Assembly: GCF_011299615.1 (NCBI RefSeq)
Contig: NZ_CP049861.1
Coordinates: 1,798,001 to 1,862,000 of the forward strand
Length of the DNA stretch: 64,000 nt
Direction of reading: 5' to 3'
Source: Erysipelothrix sp. HDW6C
GTDB lineage: Bacteria; Bacillota_I; Bacilli_A; Erysipelotrichales; Erysipelotrichaceae
In this document: piece by piece, positions 52,381 through 63,000 of the stretch
How the letters are laid out: each line of letters starts with the position of its first letter
Position numbering within the stretch: the first letter of the stretch is position 1
The notes under the pieces: generated by a model
The model's input: the letters and a program-made list of their open reading frames with translations, nothing else
Databases searched by the model: none
What the model was told of the DNA's origin: nothing
Translations under genes and position numbers: made by a program

Positions 52381-53841
52381 TCAAGCATGCTCTAATTTCA
52401 GTAATTCGATGAAGTTTGATATACGGTGAATTTCCCCGAATATAAGTCGACTCTCAATGCGAAGGGTTGGAATTTCTACTTCATTCTTTTGATCCGTAAT
52501 ACAGCCCCTCACATCACCTTTATATTGCAGCATTTCATCCGGATTTTGAAAATGAACAAAGTTAGCGCTGTGAGCGAATAAAGACATAATGCGCTTAACG
52601 ACATAACGATTTTCATCACTTATTGAATCAACAACCAAAGCAATCGTCAATTTATCTTCCTTAGCCTCAATTTGTCCTACCAAACCAGGAAGAAATCCAA
52701 CCACCGTCCATATGATGAATTGCGCAAACCCTTCAATACTAAACCCAGATTCGTTCCATTTTAAATAATTATTCTCCAAGTAATCTTGATTTCGGAGTAG
52801 GTAATCAACAACTAAATCATTCAATTTACTTGTTGAATTTGGAAACATCATTTGCATTCTTGTGTAAAAATGTTGATGCTGATCATAAAGGATGAATGAA
52901 TTATTACGATAATTAATAAAGCAAGTCGATAGAACTGACGCATACACAGTTGAATATTTGGAGGTAATCTCAAGTTCAAATGCTTCTGCTATATCAAGTA
53001 GCAACTCAGAAACTTCCAAATGCATCACCCCGGAATTAAATAAAATCTCAGGCGAAAGAAAGAAATATACATTCCCTACCATTTCCTGGTCAATTTCAAT
53101 CTTCAAATGACTTGCAAGAACATCCCATTCTTCTGCAGCAATGTTGGTAAGTATCCATTGATTAAACTTCAAAAGCTGTGCATTTTCGCGAAATCTAGCA
53201 CCCTGACTGTAACGAATCAATGAAACAAACAACATCATTTTTCCCAAGGATTCTGCGCCATGAAGTTCCGCAATATCAAATTTTTCGATTGTTATATGTT
53301 CGATTAACGAAAAAATTCTTTGAACTTCAGCATAAATGATGTTATCAACTTTCTGTTTCTCGAGAAAATATTGTACAAAGAAATTTTGAATGTTAGACTC
53401 TTGACCATGAAAACGATAGGGATTGGAATTGATTTGAAAGCCAATTAATTTGAGACTCTTGTTAACACGATTAATTGTTCGTTTCAGCGTCGACTCACTC
53501 ATATGAAATCGTTCTGCCAACTCCCCTTGCAGGTAGGTGCTATCATAGAAAATCGCTTCAAGGATTTCAAATTCAATTTGTTGTTCATAAAACTGCCGGT
53601 AAATTGATGTGTCATCAAAATCTACAATCATCTCATACACAAGATTCTTACTCTGTTCATCAATCATTATTTTCGGCACATTATAGAATGCATTGATATC
53701 CTCAACGGCTTGAACAATTGTACTTTGCACACATCCAAGCTCGTTCGCTAAGTGCATTACATTCTCCGATGTTTTATAGATATACAGTCGTTCCATTATT
53801 GTAAGTTGTCGCAACGAAGCCGCATTAATCATCGCTCTCAC
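52381..53841 (-). CDS. Mga-family virulence-type regulator, GTG start
   Basis: The 486-residue protein has two N-terminal helix-turn-helix domains (IMERLYIYKTSENVMHLANE; LQGELAERFHMSESTLKRTI), PRD-like helical regions and a C-terminal EIIB-like domain (LTIALVVDSISDENRYVVKR). This is the Mga/AtxA plan; Mga activates surface protein and adhesin genes in group A streptococci. The start is GTG at 53841: AGGAGG lies 8 bases before it, and the longer frame runs into that site. Adhesin genes on either side make them candidate targets. Confidence 0.85.
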   Translation of the reverse strand: MRAMINAASLRQLTIMERLYIYKTSENVMHLANELGCVQSTIVQAVEDINAFYNVPKIMIDEQSKNLVYEMIVDFDDTSIYRQFYEQQIEFEILEAIFYDSTYLQGELAERFHMSESTLKRTINRVNKSLKLIGFQINSNPYRFHGQESNIQNFFVQYFLEKQKVDNIIYAEVQRIFSLIEHITIEKFDIAELHGAESLGKMMLFVSLIRYSQGARFRENAQLLKFNQWILTNIAAEEWDVLASHLKIEIDQEMVGNVYFFLSPEILFNSGVMHLEVSELLLDIAEAFELEITSKYSTVYASVLSTCFINYRNNSFILYDQHQHFYTRMQMMFPNSTSKLNDLVVDYLLRNQDYLENNYLKWNESGFSIEGFAQFIIWTVVGFLPGLVGQIEAKEDKLTIALVVDSISDENRYVVKRIMSLFAHSANFVHFQNPDEMLQYKGDVRGCITDQKNEVEIPTLRIESRLIFGEIHRISNFIELLKLEHA

Positions 53842-54141
53842 AAGAATCACCTCCTGTGTCAAGGTTATTATATTGTGTCTTGAAATTCAATCGTTTTACA
53901 CCTTGTTACTCGAAATTTGAGTATTGGGATTATAACATCGAATAGAGCATTATTTTACTCGAGTTTTCAATACCAAAAGCTTCGACCAAAAGTCGACTTT
54001 CAACATCAGATAACTTACACGGTTGTATCAGTTACCGGCATTCTTAGAAATACGAATTTGTGCCCTAAATACTGGCTCAAAATACATTTAAGAATACGAT
54101 ATATGGTATAATTATAACATCTATCAAAGTGAGGAAATTGA
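53842..54141. promoter_or_regulatory. Divergent control region, Mga-like gene / histidine kinase gene
   Basis: TATAAT at 54107-54112 is a likely -10 for the kinase. Minus-strand TATAAT at 53867-53872 is one for the Mga-like gene. TTACTCGA occurs twice (53906-53913 and 53955-53962), each inside a small inverted repeat (TACTC-GAAATTT-GAGTA; ACTCGAGT), and TCGAC-CAAAA-GTCGA follows near 53984. No clear -35 boxes. Confidence 0.45.
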
Positions 54142-55521
54142 ATGAAGAAAACATCTTACAGTAAAATAACAGTAACCTTTCTGCTGATCTTATACCTGTT
54201 GCTTATTCTGGCATTCACGATAAACGCAATTACGTTATCAAATCAGCACGAACGCAATGAACAGGAATACATTACATCCTTAGAACTTGAAATTAAGGAC
54301 ACTATCGATAAAAACAAACACAATACTGCAATGCTTCGTGAAAAGCTCAATGCTATTACCGAGACGCAATCTTTGGAAATCAGTCTAAACTCAAGCGAGG
54401 AGGTTATTTATGCGACAGTTCCTTTTTCTGATGTTTACATCAAAACTGGAATCTTAAATCGAAATGCCATTATCTATGAAGCACAAGGAGAATATGATAC
54501 CTTCGATTTATGGTATGCAATCTATAAGCCCGATACGTCATCAGTAACTTCGACATACTTACTACGCCAAACAATCTTTGTTGGTTTTGGAAGTCTTATT
54601 ACCCTTATGCTGCTTTATCTCTTGAGAAATCGTCTTCGCGCTCCTCTCAATCAATTGAAAACTGCCATCTCAGCGATTCGAAATTATGAATTCGACCGCA
54701 TTGATGCTGGCAGCGATGTCATTAATGAAGAACTGTTCGAATTCTCCCAAGAATTGGAGCACAATATAAGTCAAGTATCACAGAAGTACTCACAACTCGA
54801 AATTTCATTGGAAAGAAAAAGAGAACGTCTCGCCAATACTATTACCGTTTCAAAATCTTTTATTCATGACTTAAAGTCCCCGATCTACCAACTTATGCTT
54901 GAGAACGAATTGTATTTGTCGCGGCTCAAACATCCCTCACAAGAAACAACAGATATTGTAAATCTAAACTTATCACAAAATGTGCGCCTCATGAACCGCA
55001 TCAACGAAGTCCTAGGCATCCTCAAGGAATCCAGTTTCGATAATGCGTTAACACAAGAACACTTTGATGTCATCCCCGTTTTCTTTGAAATCATAAAGGG
55101 ATTTAAGCCAATCATAATGACCAAAGATGTTACACTAGACTACATCACTCATGACACGCTCTTTCTTACTACAAACAAAGCTGCATTGCAATTGTTAATG
55201 CATAACTTAATCTCAAACGCATTAAACTATGCCACCGACCATTCTGAAGTATCCATAACCATCACTGAAGAAGATCACGAAGTCATCTTTAAATTCAAAA
55301 ATCAAAGTTCACCGAACAATATTAAGAACATGCGTCTGAGCGAAAACTTGTTTTCCAAGTCCCAAGCCACGCTGGGTAATAAATACAGCAGTGGTAATGG
55401 TCTGTTCCTTATCAAAGACCTTTGTATGATTTTGAATGCACAATACAACCTAAACACTGATAACGATGAAATTTGCATCTTAATTCGACTCCCAAAGGAT
55501 GGCGCCTATGAAATCCTTTAA
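54142..55521 (+). CDS. Sensor histidine kinase
   Basis: The 459-residue membrane kinase has two helices (about 10-30 and 145-165) enclosing a 115-residue extracellular sensor. It then shows a HAMP-like linker, the H box SFIHDLKSPIYQLM near residue 245, the N box LLMHNLISNALNYA near 355 and a G box SSGNGLFLIKDL near 420. DLKSP and SNALNYA are typical of the EnvZ/PhoR class. The signal is unknown. The next gene starts inside its last codons. The likely partner regulator is convergent, at 56313-56984. Confidence 0.92.
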   Translation: MKKTSYSKITVTFLLILYLLLILAFTINAITLSNQHERNEQEYITSLELEIKDTIDKNKHNTAMLREKLNAITETQSLEISLNSSEEVIYATVPFSDVYIKTGILNRNAIIYEAQGEYDTFDLWYAIYKPDTSSVTSTYLLRQTIFVGFGSLITLMLLYLLRNRLRAPLNQLKTAISAIRNYEFDRIDAGSDVINEELFEFSQELEHNISQVSQKYSQLEISLERKRERLANTITVSKSFIHDLKSPIYQLMLENELYLSRLKHPSQETTDIVNLNLSQNVRLMNRINEVLGILKESSFDNALTQEHFDVIPVFFEIIKGFKPIIMTKDVTLDYITHDTLFLTTNKAALQLLMHNLISNALNYATDHSEVSITITEEDHEVIFKFKNQSSPNNIKNMRLSENLFSKSQATLGNKYSSGNGLFLIKDLCMILNAQYNLNTDNDEICILIRLPKDGAYEIL

Positions 55522-56170
55522 ATTGACACTAGCTCTATTCAGCTTACTTCTTGCGACATGCACTGTTATAACACCGCTTCATGCAGAAGAAGACGTGTTG
55601 ACACCCGAAGAATTAAAACAAGTTAAGGAAGCAGGCACTTATTTCACAATTGTTTATACGGTGGATGACCAAGGACGTCAACACAGTGAACGTGTACCCA
55701 TAACCATTGTTCTTGATACAACTATTCTTAACGATGCCAATAACGAAGGAATCGATGCGCATGATTTCCGCATCCAACCGGATGTTGACATCGAATCTTT
55801 AGATCCTACCACACTCATTAATCTGGCTAATGCACACGCATGGGATTTAAGTACTGGTACAAAGATCCCAATTACAACTGTGACAATTACACCCATCCAA
55901 GACAGAACTGGGCACATAAAATATGCCACCGACAAAGGAAGCGAAATATCTGTGACTGTTCACGTTTTTGATACTGTTGTCTTTAACTTATCGCAACAAA
56001 ACCTTCAAAATAATTCATTCGAGTTTTCAAACCTATCTCAGCAATCAATACCTTTACTCTTGTTACTGATACTTCCATTCGCATTCTACTTTATCACTTT
56101 ATTGCGAATTCGAAACGAAGAAAAGGTTGTTGACTCACTCTTAGAACAACGCGCAGAGATACAATCGTAG
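55508..56170 (+). CDS. Secreted, C-terminally membrane-anchored protein of unknown function, linked to the histidine kinase
   Basis: I do not recognise a family. The 220-residue protein has a signal peptide (MKSFKLTLALFSLLLATCTVITPLHA), an extracellular beta-rich region (residues 25-175) and one membrane helix near the end (SIPLLLLLILPFAFYFITLL) with a short tail. The Cys in LLLATCT might be a lipobox but fits poorly. It overlaps the kinase gene by 14 bp, so it is translated with it and could be a sensor accessory protein. Start at 55508 has AAAGGA 9 bases upstream. Confidence 0.65.
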   Translation: MKSFKLTLALFSLLLATCTVITPLHAEEDVLTPEELKQVKEAGTYFTIVYTVDDQGRQHSERVPITIVLDTTILNDANNEGIDAHDFRIQPDVDIESLDPTTLINLANAHAWDLSTGTKIPITTVTITPIQDRTGHIKYATDKGSEISVTVHVFDTVVFNLSQQNLQNNSFEFSNLSQQSIPLLLLLILPFAFYFITLLRIRNEEKVVDSLLEQRAEIQS

Positions 56171-56187
56171 TACTCTATCCTTTGCGT

Positions 56188-56247
56188 AAAAAAACCAAAC
56201 TGAAGCTGTCCGATTCTTTCGGCTCATGCTCCAATTTGGTTTTTTTG
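56188..56247. terminator. Bidirectional terminator between kinase operon and response regulator
   Basis: AAAAAAACCAAA ... TTTGGTTTTTTT with inner GAAGC/GCT pairing. It serves both convergent transcripts. Confidence 0.85.
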
Positions 56248-56312
56248 TGTATGAATGCTTAAATCACAAGGTTTCTCTACCATTATATGAAGAAACCGCT
56301 ACTTCTTAATTA

Positions 56313-56984
56313 CTACTCACTCCAACGGTATCCTTGTCCTTGGACTGTAGCAATCGAGAACAATCGTAACTTCGTGCGCAGATTTTTTATATGAACATCA
56401 ATAACACGTTCATTATCCCCTTCTCCCCACAGTTTATCGATGAAATCTCGACGTGTTATGAGCACATTCTTATTTTGTAGGAGGATCTTAAGAATTGAAT
56501 ATTCTGTTGGGGTCAGTTCGACGTTTTTATCATTACGCATTACCGTTCCAGAAACCAGATCCATTTCGAGTTTTTCTTCAATGGATACAAGTCGTTCAAC
56601 ACGGTTTTTCAGAACAAGTGTATTCGAATCTTGCGATAGATTTCGAACATACTCCATGACAATCTTGGCAGGTTTTCCCTTAACAAGAAATAAATCAATA
56701 TTCTCTGAAATTGCCCGATATTCATTTTGAACGGTTGGATTACCAGTTAGTACAATTGTTTTAATACCTGGATGAACATTCTTAGCGATATCGGATAGTT
56801 GAACTCCATCGATGGTATCGATGTACAAATCCGTTATCAAAAGTGATATATCTTCTTTAGAAATAAGGGTTATTGCTGAAGTGCTGTCATTGGCTGACAA
56901 CACTTCAAACCCCTCCTTCTCTAGTAAATCAACAAAGAATTTCGCATATTCTTTATCGTCATCGACAAACAGAATTGGTCTCAT
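56313..56984 (-). CDS. OmpR-family response regulator
   Basis: The 223-residue protein has a receiver domain (ILFVDDDKEYAKFF; phospho-acceptor Asp in LLITDLYIDT near residue 55; Lys in LVKGKPAKI near 100) and a winged-helix output domain (VELTPTEYSILKILLQNKN; VIDVHIKNLRTKL). It starts 39 bp after the giant LPXTG gene with no terminator between, so it may be expressed from that gene's transcript. The kinase on the other side is its obvious partner though on the opposite strand. Confidence 0.92.
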   Translation of the reverse strand: MRPILFVDDDKEYAKFFVDLLEKEGFEVLSANDSTSAITLISKEDISLLITDLYIDTIDGVQLSDIAKNVHPGIKTIVLTGNPTVQNEYRAISENIDLFLVKGKPAKIVMEYVRNLSQDSNTLVLKNRVERLVSIEEKLEMDLVSGTVMRNDKNVELTPTEYSILKILLQNKNVLITRRDFIDKLWGEGDNERVIDVHIKNLRTKLRLFSIATVQGQGYRWSE

Positions 56985-57023
56985 ATTTTCACTACCTTTC
57001 TCACTAATTCGTGTTTTCCTTAA

Positions 57024-60000
57024 TTACTCATTTTCGAGTTCTTTTTTCTTTTTTGAAGCAAGTAATGCGATTGCACCCAACCCTACTACGAATAGCCCTC
57101 CAAGTGTAATGTGTGTATTCGCAACACCCGTACTTGGAAGAACGGGCCCTTCAGGTGTAATGACAGCTGCATCTTGCTCGATTACGATTGTTACTGTTTT
57201 CTCAGCACCACCTACAATACGCGATAGTGGATTTAATGTTGTTAGGTTTACATTGATTGATTCACCATCAACATGATCTGTTCGGTTCAAGAATGACTCG
57301 AGTTCAGTTTTGTTGGCGATAAATACTGGTAGGTCAATAATTCCTTCCAATGCATCATCTTTCCATGCTTTTGCTTCTACTGCTTTAAGAATCGTTGTTT
57401 CAATATCTCCAGTAGCAAGCAGTGTTCCTAAATCTTTCGCATGGATAACAATACCCTTAGCGTCGATATGGAATGTTGCATCACGGTGAATTGTTACAAT
57501 CACTGTGTGTGTTGCTGTATTACCAACAAAATCAGTTGCTGTAATGGTTACGGTATACTCGCCAATTGTTGCAAAGTCTACAAGGTCAAAGTCAGAAGTA
57601 ACGGTTACTGGGTATGCTTCCGCAGCATTGTCACTTGTGATAAGGCCAATATTTGCATAGAAATCTGCTTCAGTAATAACACTGTCAACAACGTATGTTT
57701 GAATGCTTCCACCATCAATTGTAGGCGCAACATCATCAACCATTGTAACGGTGATAATAACTGTTGATGCGTTTCCAGATTCATCTGTTGCAGTAACGGT
57801 TACTTGGTATTCTGCACCGGGTACGATTTGATCAACCACAATATCGAAATCCGTTGTGATTGTTACATTACCCAGTGAGTTGTCATGGGCCGTAACATCA
57901 ACAAGTGCCAAGAAATCTGCTTCACTGATCGGTGTATCAATGTTAATTGCAATATCACCTTGCGTTGTCTCAATAACGGGTGCGATGGTATCTTCAATCT
58001 TCACTGTTACGTTTGCAGTTGTTACATTCCCTGCTTCATCAGTTGCTGTTACGGTTACAATTGTCTCACCTACGATGCTTTGATCAACTTGATCAAAAGT
58101 TGTCGTAATTGTGACTGCATTCGAGTTATCCGTTGCAGTGATTCCAGCAGCCTTACGGAATGCTTCTTCACTTGTGTTTCCATTGATTTCAAGGGAAACA
58201 TTACTGTTTAAAACTGTGAGTTCTGGCGCAATGGTATCTTCTACAGTTACCTTAACGATAATATCTGTAGCGTTACCAGAACCGTCAGTCGCTGTAATTG
58301 TTACCAATGTCTCACCCAATTGACTCAAGTCTACTGAACTGAAGGTTGTGGTGATGGTTGGTTTAACGCCTGAGTTATCATCGAATGTTAGTTTCGCAAG
58401 CTTCATAAAGTCAGCTTCCGTTAAGACTGAATTGATTTCAACTTTTAAGTCTGCATTAGCAGCTGTTAATGTTGGATCTGTTTCATCTTTAATGTTAACT
58501 TCGACAATTTGTGAACTTGTATTACCTGAACTGTCTTTTGCACTAATGGTTACTTGGTATTTCCCAAGCACTCCCATATTAACAACAGTATCAAAGTCTG
58601 AAGTCAATACCATAGGTTCGAGTGAGTTATCAGTTGCACTTGCTCCTGCAAGGATCATGATATCATCAGCATCGATGTCATTAACTTCGATATTTACAAT
58701 AAGATTATTTACAACTAGAACTGGTTTTGTTGTATCGATAACATTGACTGTTACAGTCTTTGTTTCGGAATTTCCAGCAGCATCTTTTGCTGTAATTGTG
58801 ACTGTTGTTGTTCCCAATTTCGTTTGGTCAACAATTGCAAAGTCATGTGTTGGGGTAATTGTTACACCCGAGTTATCGGATATTGTTACTTGTGCAGCTA
58901 CTAAGAAGTCTTCAGCTGTTGTACCACCATTGATTTCAATATCAACAATAGCTTCACCAACAGTAATCACTGGTGCTGTTTTATCAACAATGTGAACAAT
59001 GAATTCAACTTCAATTGCTTCATTATTAGAAGCATCTTTTGCATTAACAGTGACAACATAGTCACCAACAATATTTTGTTTTACAGCATCAAGCCCAACG
59101 ATTGTTGGCTTAACCGATGCATCATAGTTATCACTCACAACAATGGTTGCCAATGCTGTAAGTTCTTCAAGTGTCTTGTGATCAGCAGCAACTTGGGTAA
59201 CTTCTAATGTTACATCTTTAGCTGTAATCACTGGCGCTGTTGTATCAACAACATTCACAGTTAAGAGGGAACGTACATCGTTTCCATCACTGTCGGTGAG
59301 TTCATACATGACTGTAAATTGACTGATACGGTTTAAGTTCATATTTGATGGTAATGTAATAACAACATCATCAACACCCAGACCTGCGTCTTCAGCGTCA
59401 GTTGCAGACTTAATGTATGTTTTCGCATCAAATCCCGTTGTCATAACTTCCCAATCCACTTCTGTTCCCACAAGTTCAAGAACAGGCGGTGTATTTGGTG
59501 TTACCGTAACTTCAATTGTATCCGATGCAATATTTCCATAGATATCTTCGATTGTCAGTGTGATTGTTGCTTTACCCGCAGCATTTCCACTTACATAACC
59601 ATTTGATACCGAAGCAATGGTTGCATCACTTGAAGTCCATTTTACAGATTGTTTAATTGAATCAAAGATTGCAGGTTCGATTGTAAATGCTAAATCTTCA
59701 CCATTCTTTGCAATGATTGTTGTTTCTGTTTTAGTAATATTTGCTTTTAATTGCGTTGCATCATATTTAATGAGGCCCGCAGAGATCGATTGTGATGTCT
59801 TCTTCGTCGAGTCAAGCACAACAGTTTTACCTTTGTTGTCACCTGTAAAGTCTACATCAGAGTCAACCGAAACATCCGTTCCCTTGTTCTTTAATGTAAA
59901 CTCGTATCCAGAATCAAGAGCTCCGTTGAAATCAACGTAGAAGTCACCATTTGAAAGGCCTTCAAATGCATACGTTCCACCTGCTTGAGTCAGCGTTGTT

Positions 60001-63000
60001 TCTGCTTCCACAAATTTTCCTGTCGTATCTTTTTTATAAAGAACGACTGTTTTACCAGCTAAGAATGTATCTCCAGAATCATAGATTCCGTTAGCATTAA
60101 CGTCTTCAAAGACGAATCCACTTACTTCACCAATTTCAAGGCGCGCACCAACACGTGATCCTGAATCCCATCCTGCATTACCAGCATCATAGAAGTAATA
60201 TGGACGGAAGTCATTAACTTTCCCAAGACGTGCTTCAGTTTCTGGTGCACCGGCTACTTCATCAACTTCGTACTCAAAGACGACCGTGAATTTCTCACCA
60301 GGAACCATGTTTCCGGATTTGTTAACAACACGAATCATTGATGCATCAGCTAATGGACTCGATCCATAAGGAGCACCAACATAGTTGTCTTTATTTGTTG
60401 CAGCGTTTGAATATGAAATCTCATAATCACTCATTTTCTCTGCAGTAATATCATTGCCATCAGCATCTGTGATTAGAATTGTAGGAGCACCATTGAGTTT
60501 CATGTTCCAATCAAATGGTGTTGATTGGAATTCTGTCCCAAAGTCATTACCTGCTTTAGGTACAGGAATATAAGTTGTAAACTCTTTAACGCTTGATTCC
60601 TGTAGATTGTTCAACATAACGATGTTATAGTCAGCAATTGTTCCTGGTGTAAATCCTACAGCGGATTGGTCATCACCTGGTACAAATGAAGGTTGGCGAT
60701 CAGCTCCTTGAGGTTGGATGAAAGTATCTATAATAAGTTGGTTTTTCGAAATAATTGATAATATATTGTTTTGCGCAGGCCAAAATGTATCTGAAATACT
60801 TCCATTTTGATTAATATCGTTTGAATCAGTGACGATTGCCGGAAAACCACTTTGTCTTTGCAGAACAAGATCATTTGTACCGTCATTTACAAAAATTAAA
60901 TCACTGAACGAGTAAGATCCTGATGCAGATAGAGACGCTAGATAGTCATATTTAATTGTCACCGTTCCAAACCATGTTGCAGAATCAGCGCCAAAATAAC
61001 CACCTATTGGAGAATTAATATCTAATTGCATATAACGTTCTCCATTGCTGAGAGAGTATTCTTCACCAATTTCGTAATCATATAAATCACCAAAACGATT
61101 CTTAATTTGGAAACTCTCACGATCAATTGATAATCCATCTGGGAGTTTAAAAAATATGCTAGCTTGTTTTATACCTACACCATTTGTATAATGATATAAA
61201 TTATTTCCTAGTGATAGGCTGACCGTTTTCTTGTCACCAGCGAATATAGTATTATTAGCAATATTTGGTCCAATCACGGAGCCACTAACTGCGCCCCGTC
61301 TAATAATATGGTCTTTTGAGTTGATGGAGCCGGGATGCACTTGACCACTTTCATCTCTAGAGTATGTTTGTACTGTCATCGTTGCATTGCCAGTATCCTT
61401 AGCTAATCTACCGATCATTCCCGCATGTGCCGATGTATATCCAATTTCGGAAGTACTGAATTCATATCCCTTTTCGACATCTCCAAGTTCAATTTCAACT
61501 TCTGTGAAGAACTCATTCGTATTTAAACCAACTGACCCTATGCTAATTTGAGTTATATTTCTTGAGCCTGATTCTTCTCTGACTTCTATTTCATTAGAGG
61601 ATATCACTCTCCAAGCATTGTTTTGATTAGTCTTGTAACGTATTACTTTAGATTGTGCGGTTTCCATATTAAACGGAAGACTAATTTTAGCTGTTTGATA
61701 ATTTGCAGTTGTTTTAATGTGCAGAAATTGGTTCTCTTTGATTGAAGTAACATCATTATATACCTTAATCGGTACGTTCAAATCAAAATAATCATCCGCA
61801 ATATTAGAACTGTATGACGTATTAGATGACACAAACGATAATCTATTTTCAATATCTATTGGATCAATTACTATTATTTTTCTATGAATGGAAGGTTTTG
61901 TCTCATTCTCTGAATGTATTACTGTACCATCATAGGTTGTCATAGTTACCGACGAAACCTCAGGTCCACTAATTTGATGAATTCCAGGCTCAAGAAATGA
62001 TCCATCGAGATGCAATCCGACCCTAGCTGCACCATATATATTTGTAAGTGTAATTTTTGCATGACCTATTTCATCATCATACACAACATTTGTGATTTTT
62101 CCATTGGAATTGGTTGCTTTTATAAATTTCATTCCGATTGGATAGTAAATTGAGTAAGTTTCTTCAGCAGCAAATGTATCAGCAGGATAAAATGCACTGT
62201 CGCTATATCCACTTACGCCTTTTTTTTCATTGTTATAGTCTATTATCGATTCATCACCTTCAACCATTGTGTGGTCAAGACTAGAGTTATATGATATTTT
62301 ATACATGTAATCACCCGTAGCAAGAACACTTTCGCTAATTGAGTCAACAACTGTGCCATTTATAGAAGTCGAAACTTCAATTGCATTCTCAATCTTTTTT
62401 TCTCCATAATATATAAATGGGTCTATTGATATTTTTGTTCTAGTCAAATCTGATTTTGTAGATGTTGGTACGACAGTATACTTGACAGTTCCTAGACTCG
62501 CAGGATAAAACTCATGGCGCACCGGTTTCTCCACTGATTCATAGAAATTAACATAAGTTGATTCCATGTCAAGTTCCCCGAATTTCTCAATTGCATCGGA
62601 CTTAACTTCATATTTAGAAAAAGACATCCCCGGTGCGAGCTTAATTTCAATTTCTTTAACGTTTTTATCATCACCTAAATAATCAGCCTCCACGCGGAAA
62701 TCATACTCTTGCTTTATTTGCATACCTACACTTGGGTTATAACCGTAGATTGTGACAGTTAGATTTCCCTGAGTAATCACGTAGTCATTTCCTACTTGTA
62801 CTCCGGTTTGTTGAATATCAATTGATGGCGAGGCTTGTTCTAGCGGTAATATAGATTCAACCTCCTCATTAACCTCGACGTTAAATTCGTTCACAACAAC
62901 TGTGAAGACTTGTTCAAATACTTCTGGCTCGTCTTCTTCAATTACAATTTCTTCATCAGTTGTTTCAACATGATCATTCACTTCTTCTGAGTCAACATCA

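Noticed and set aside
55550..55570. Lipoprotein signal (Cys in the signal peptide of the kinase-linked protein)
   Set aside because: The residues before Cys do not form a good L-x-x-C lipobox and the protein already has a C-terminal membrane anchor.
57441..58995. Several plus-strand open frames opposite the Ig-like repeats
   Set aside because: They are Cys/Val/Ser-rich shadows of a repetitive gene on the minus strand.
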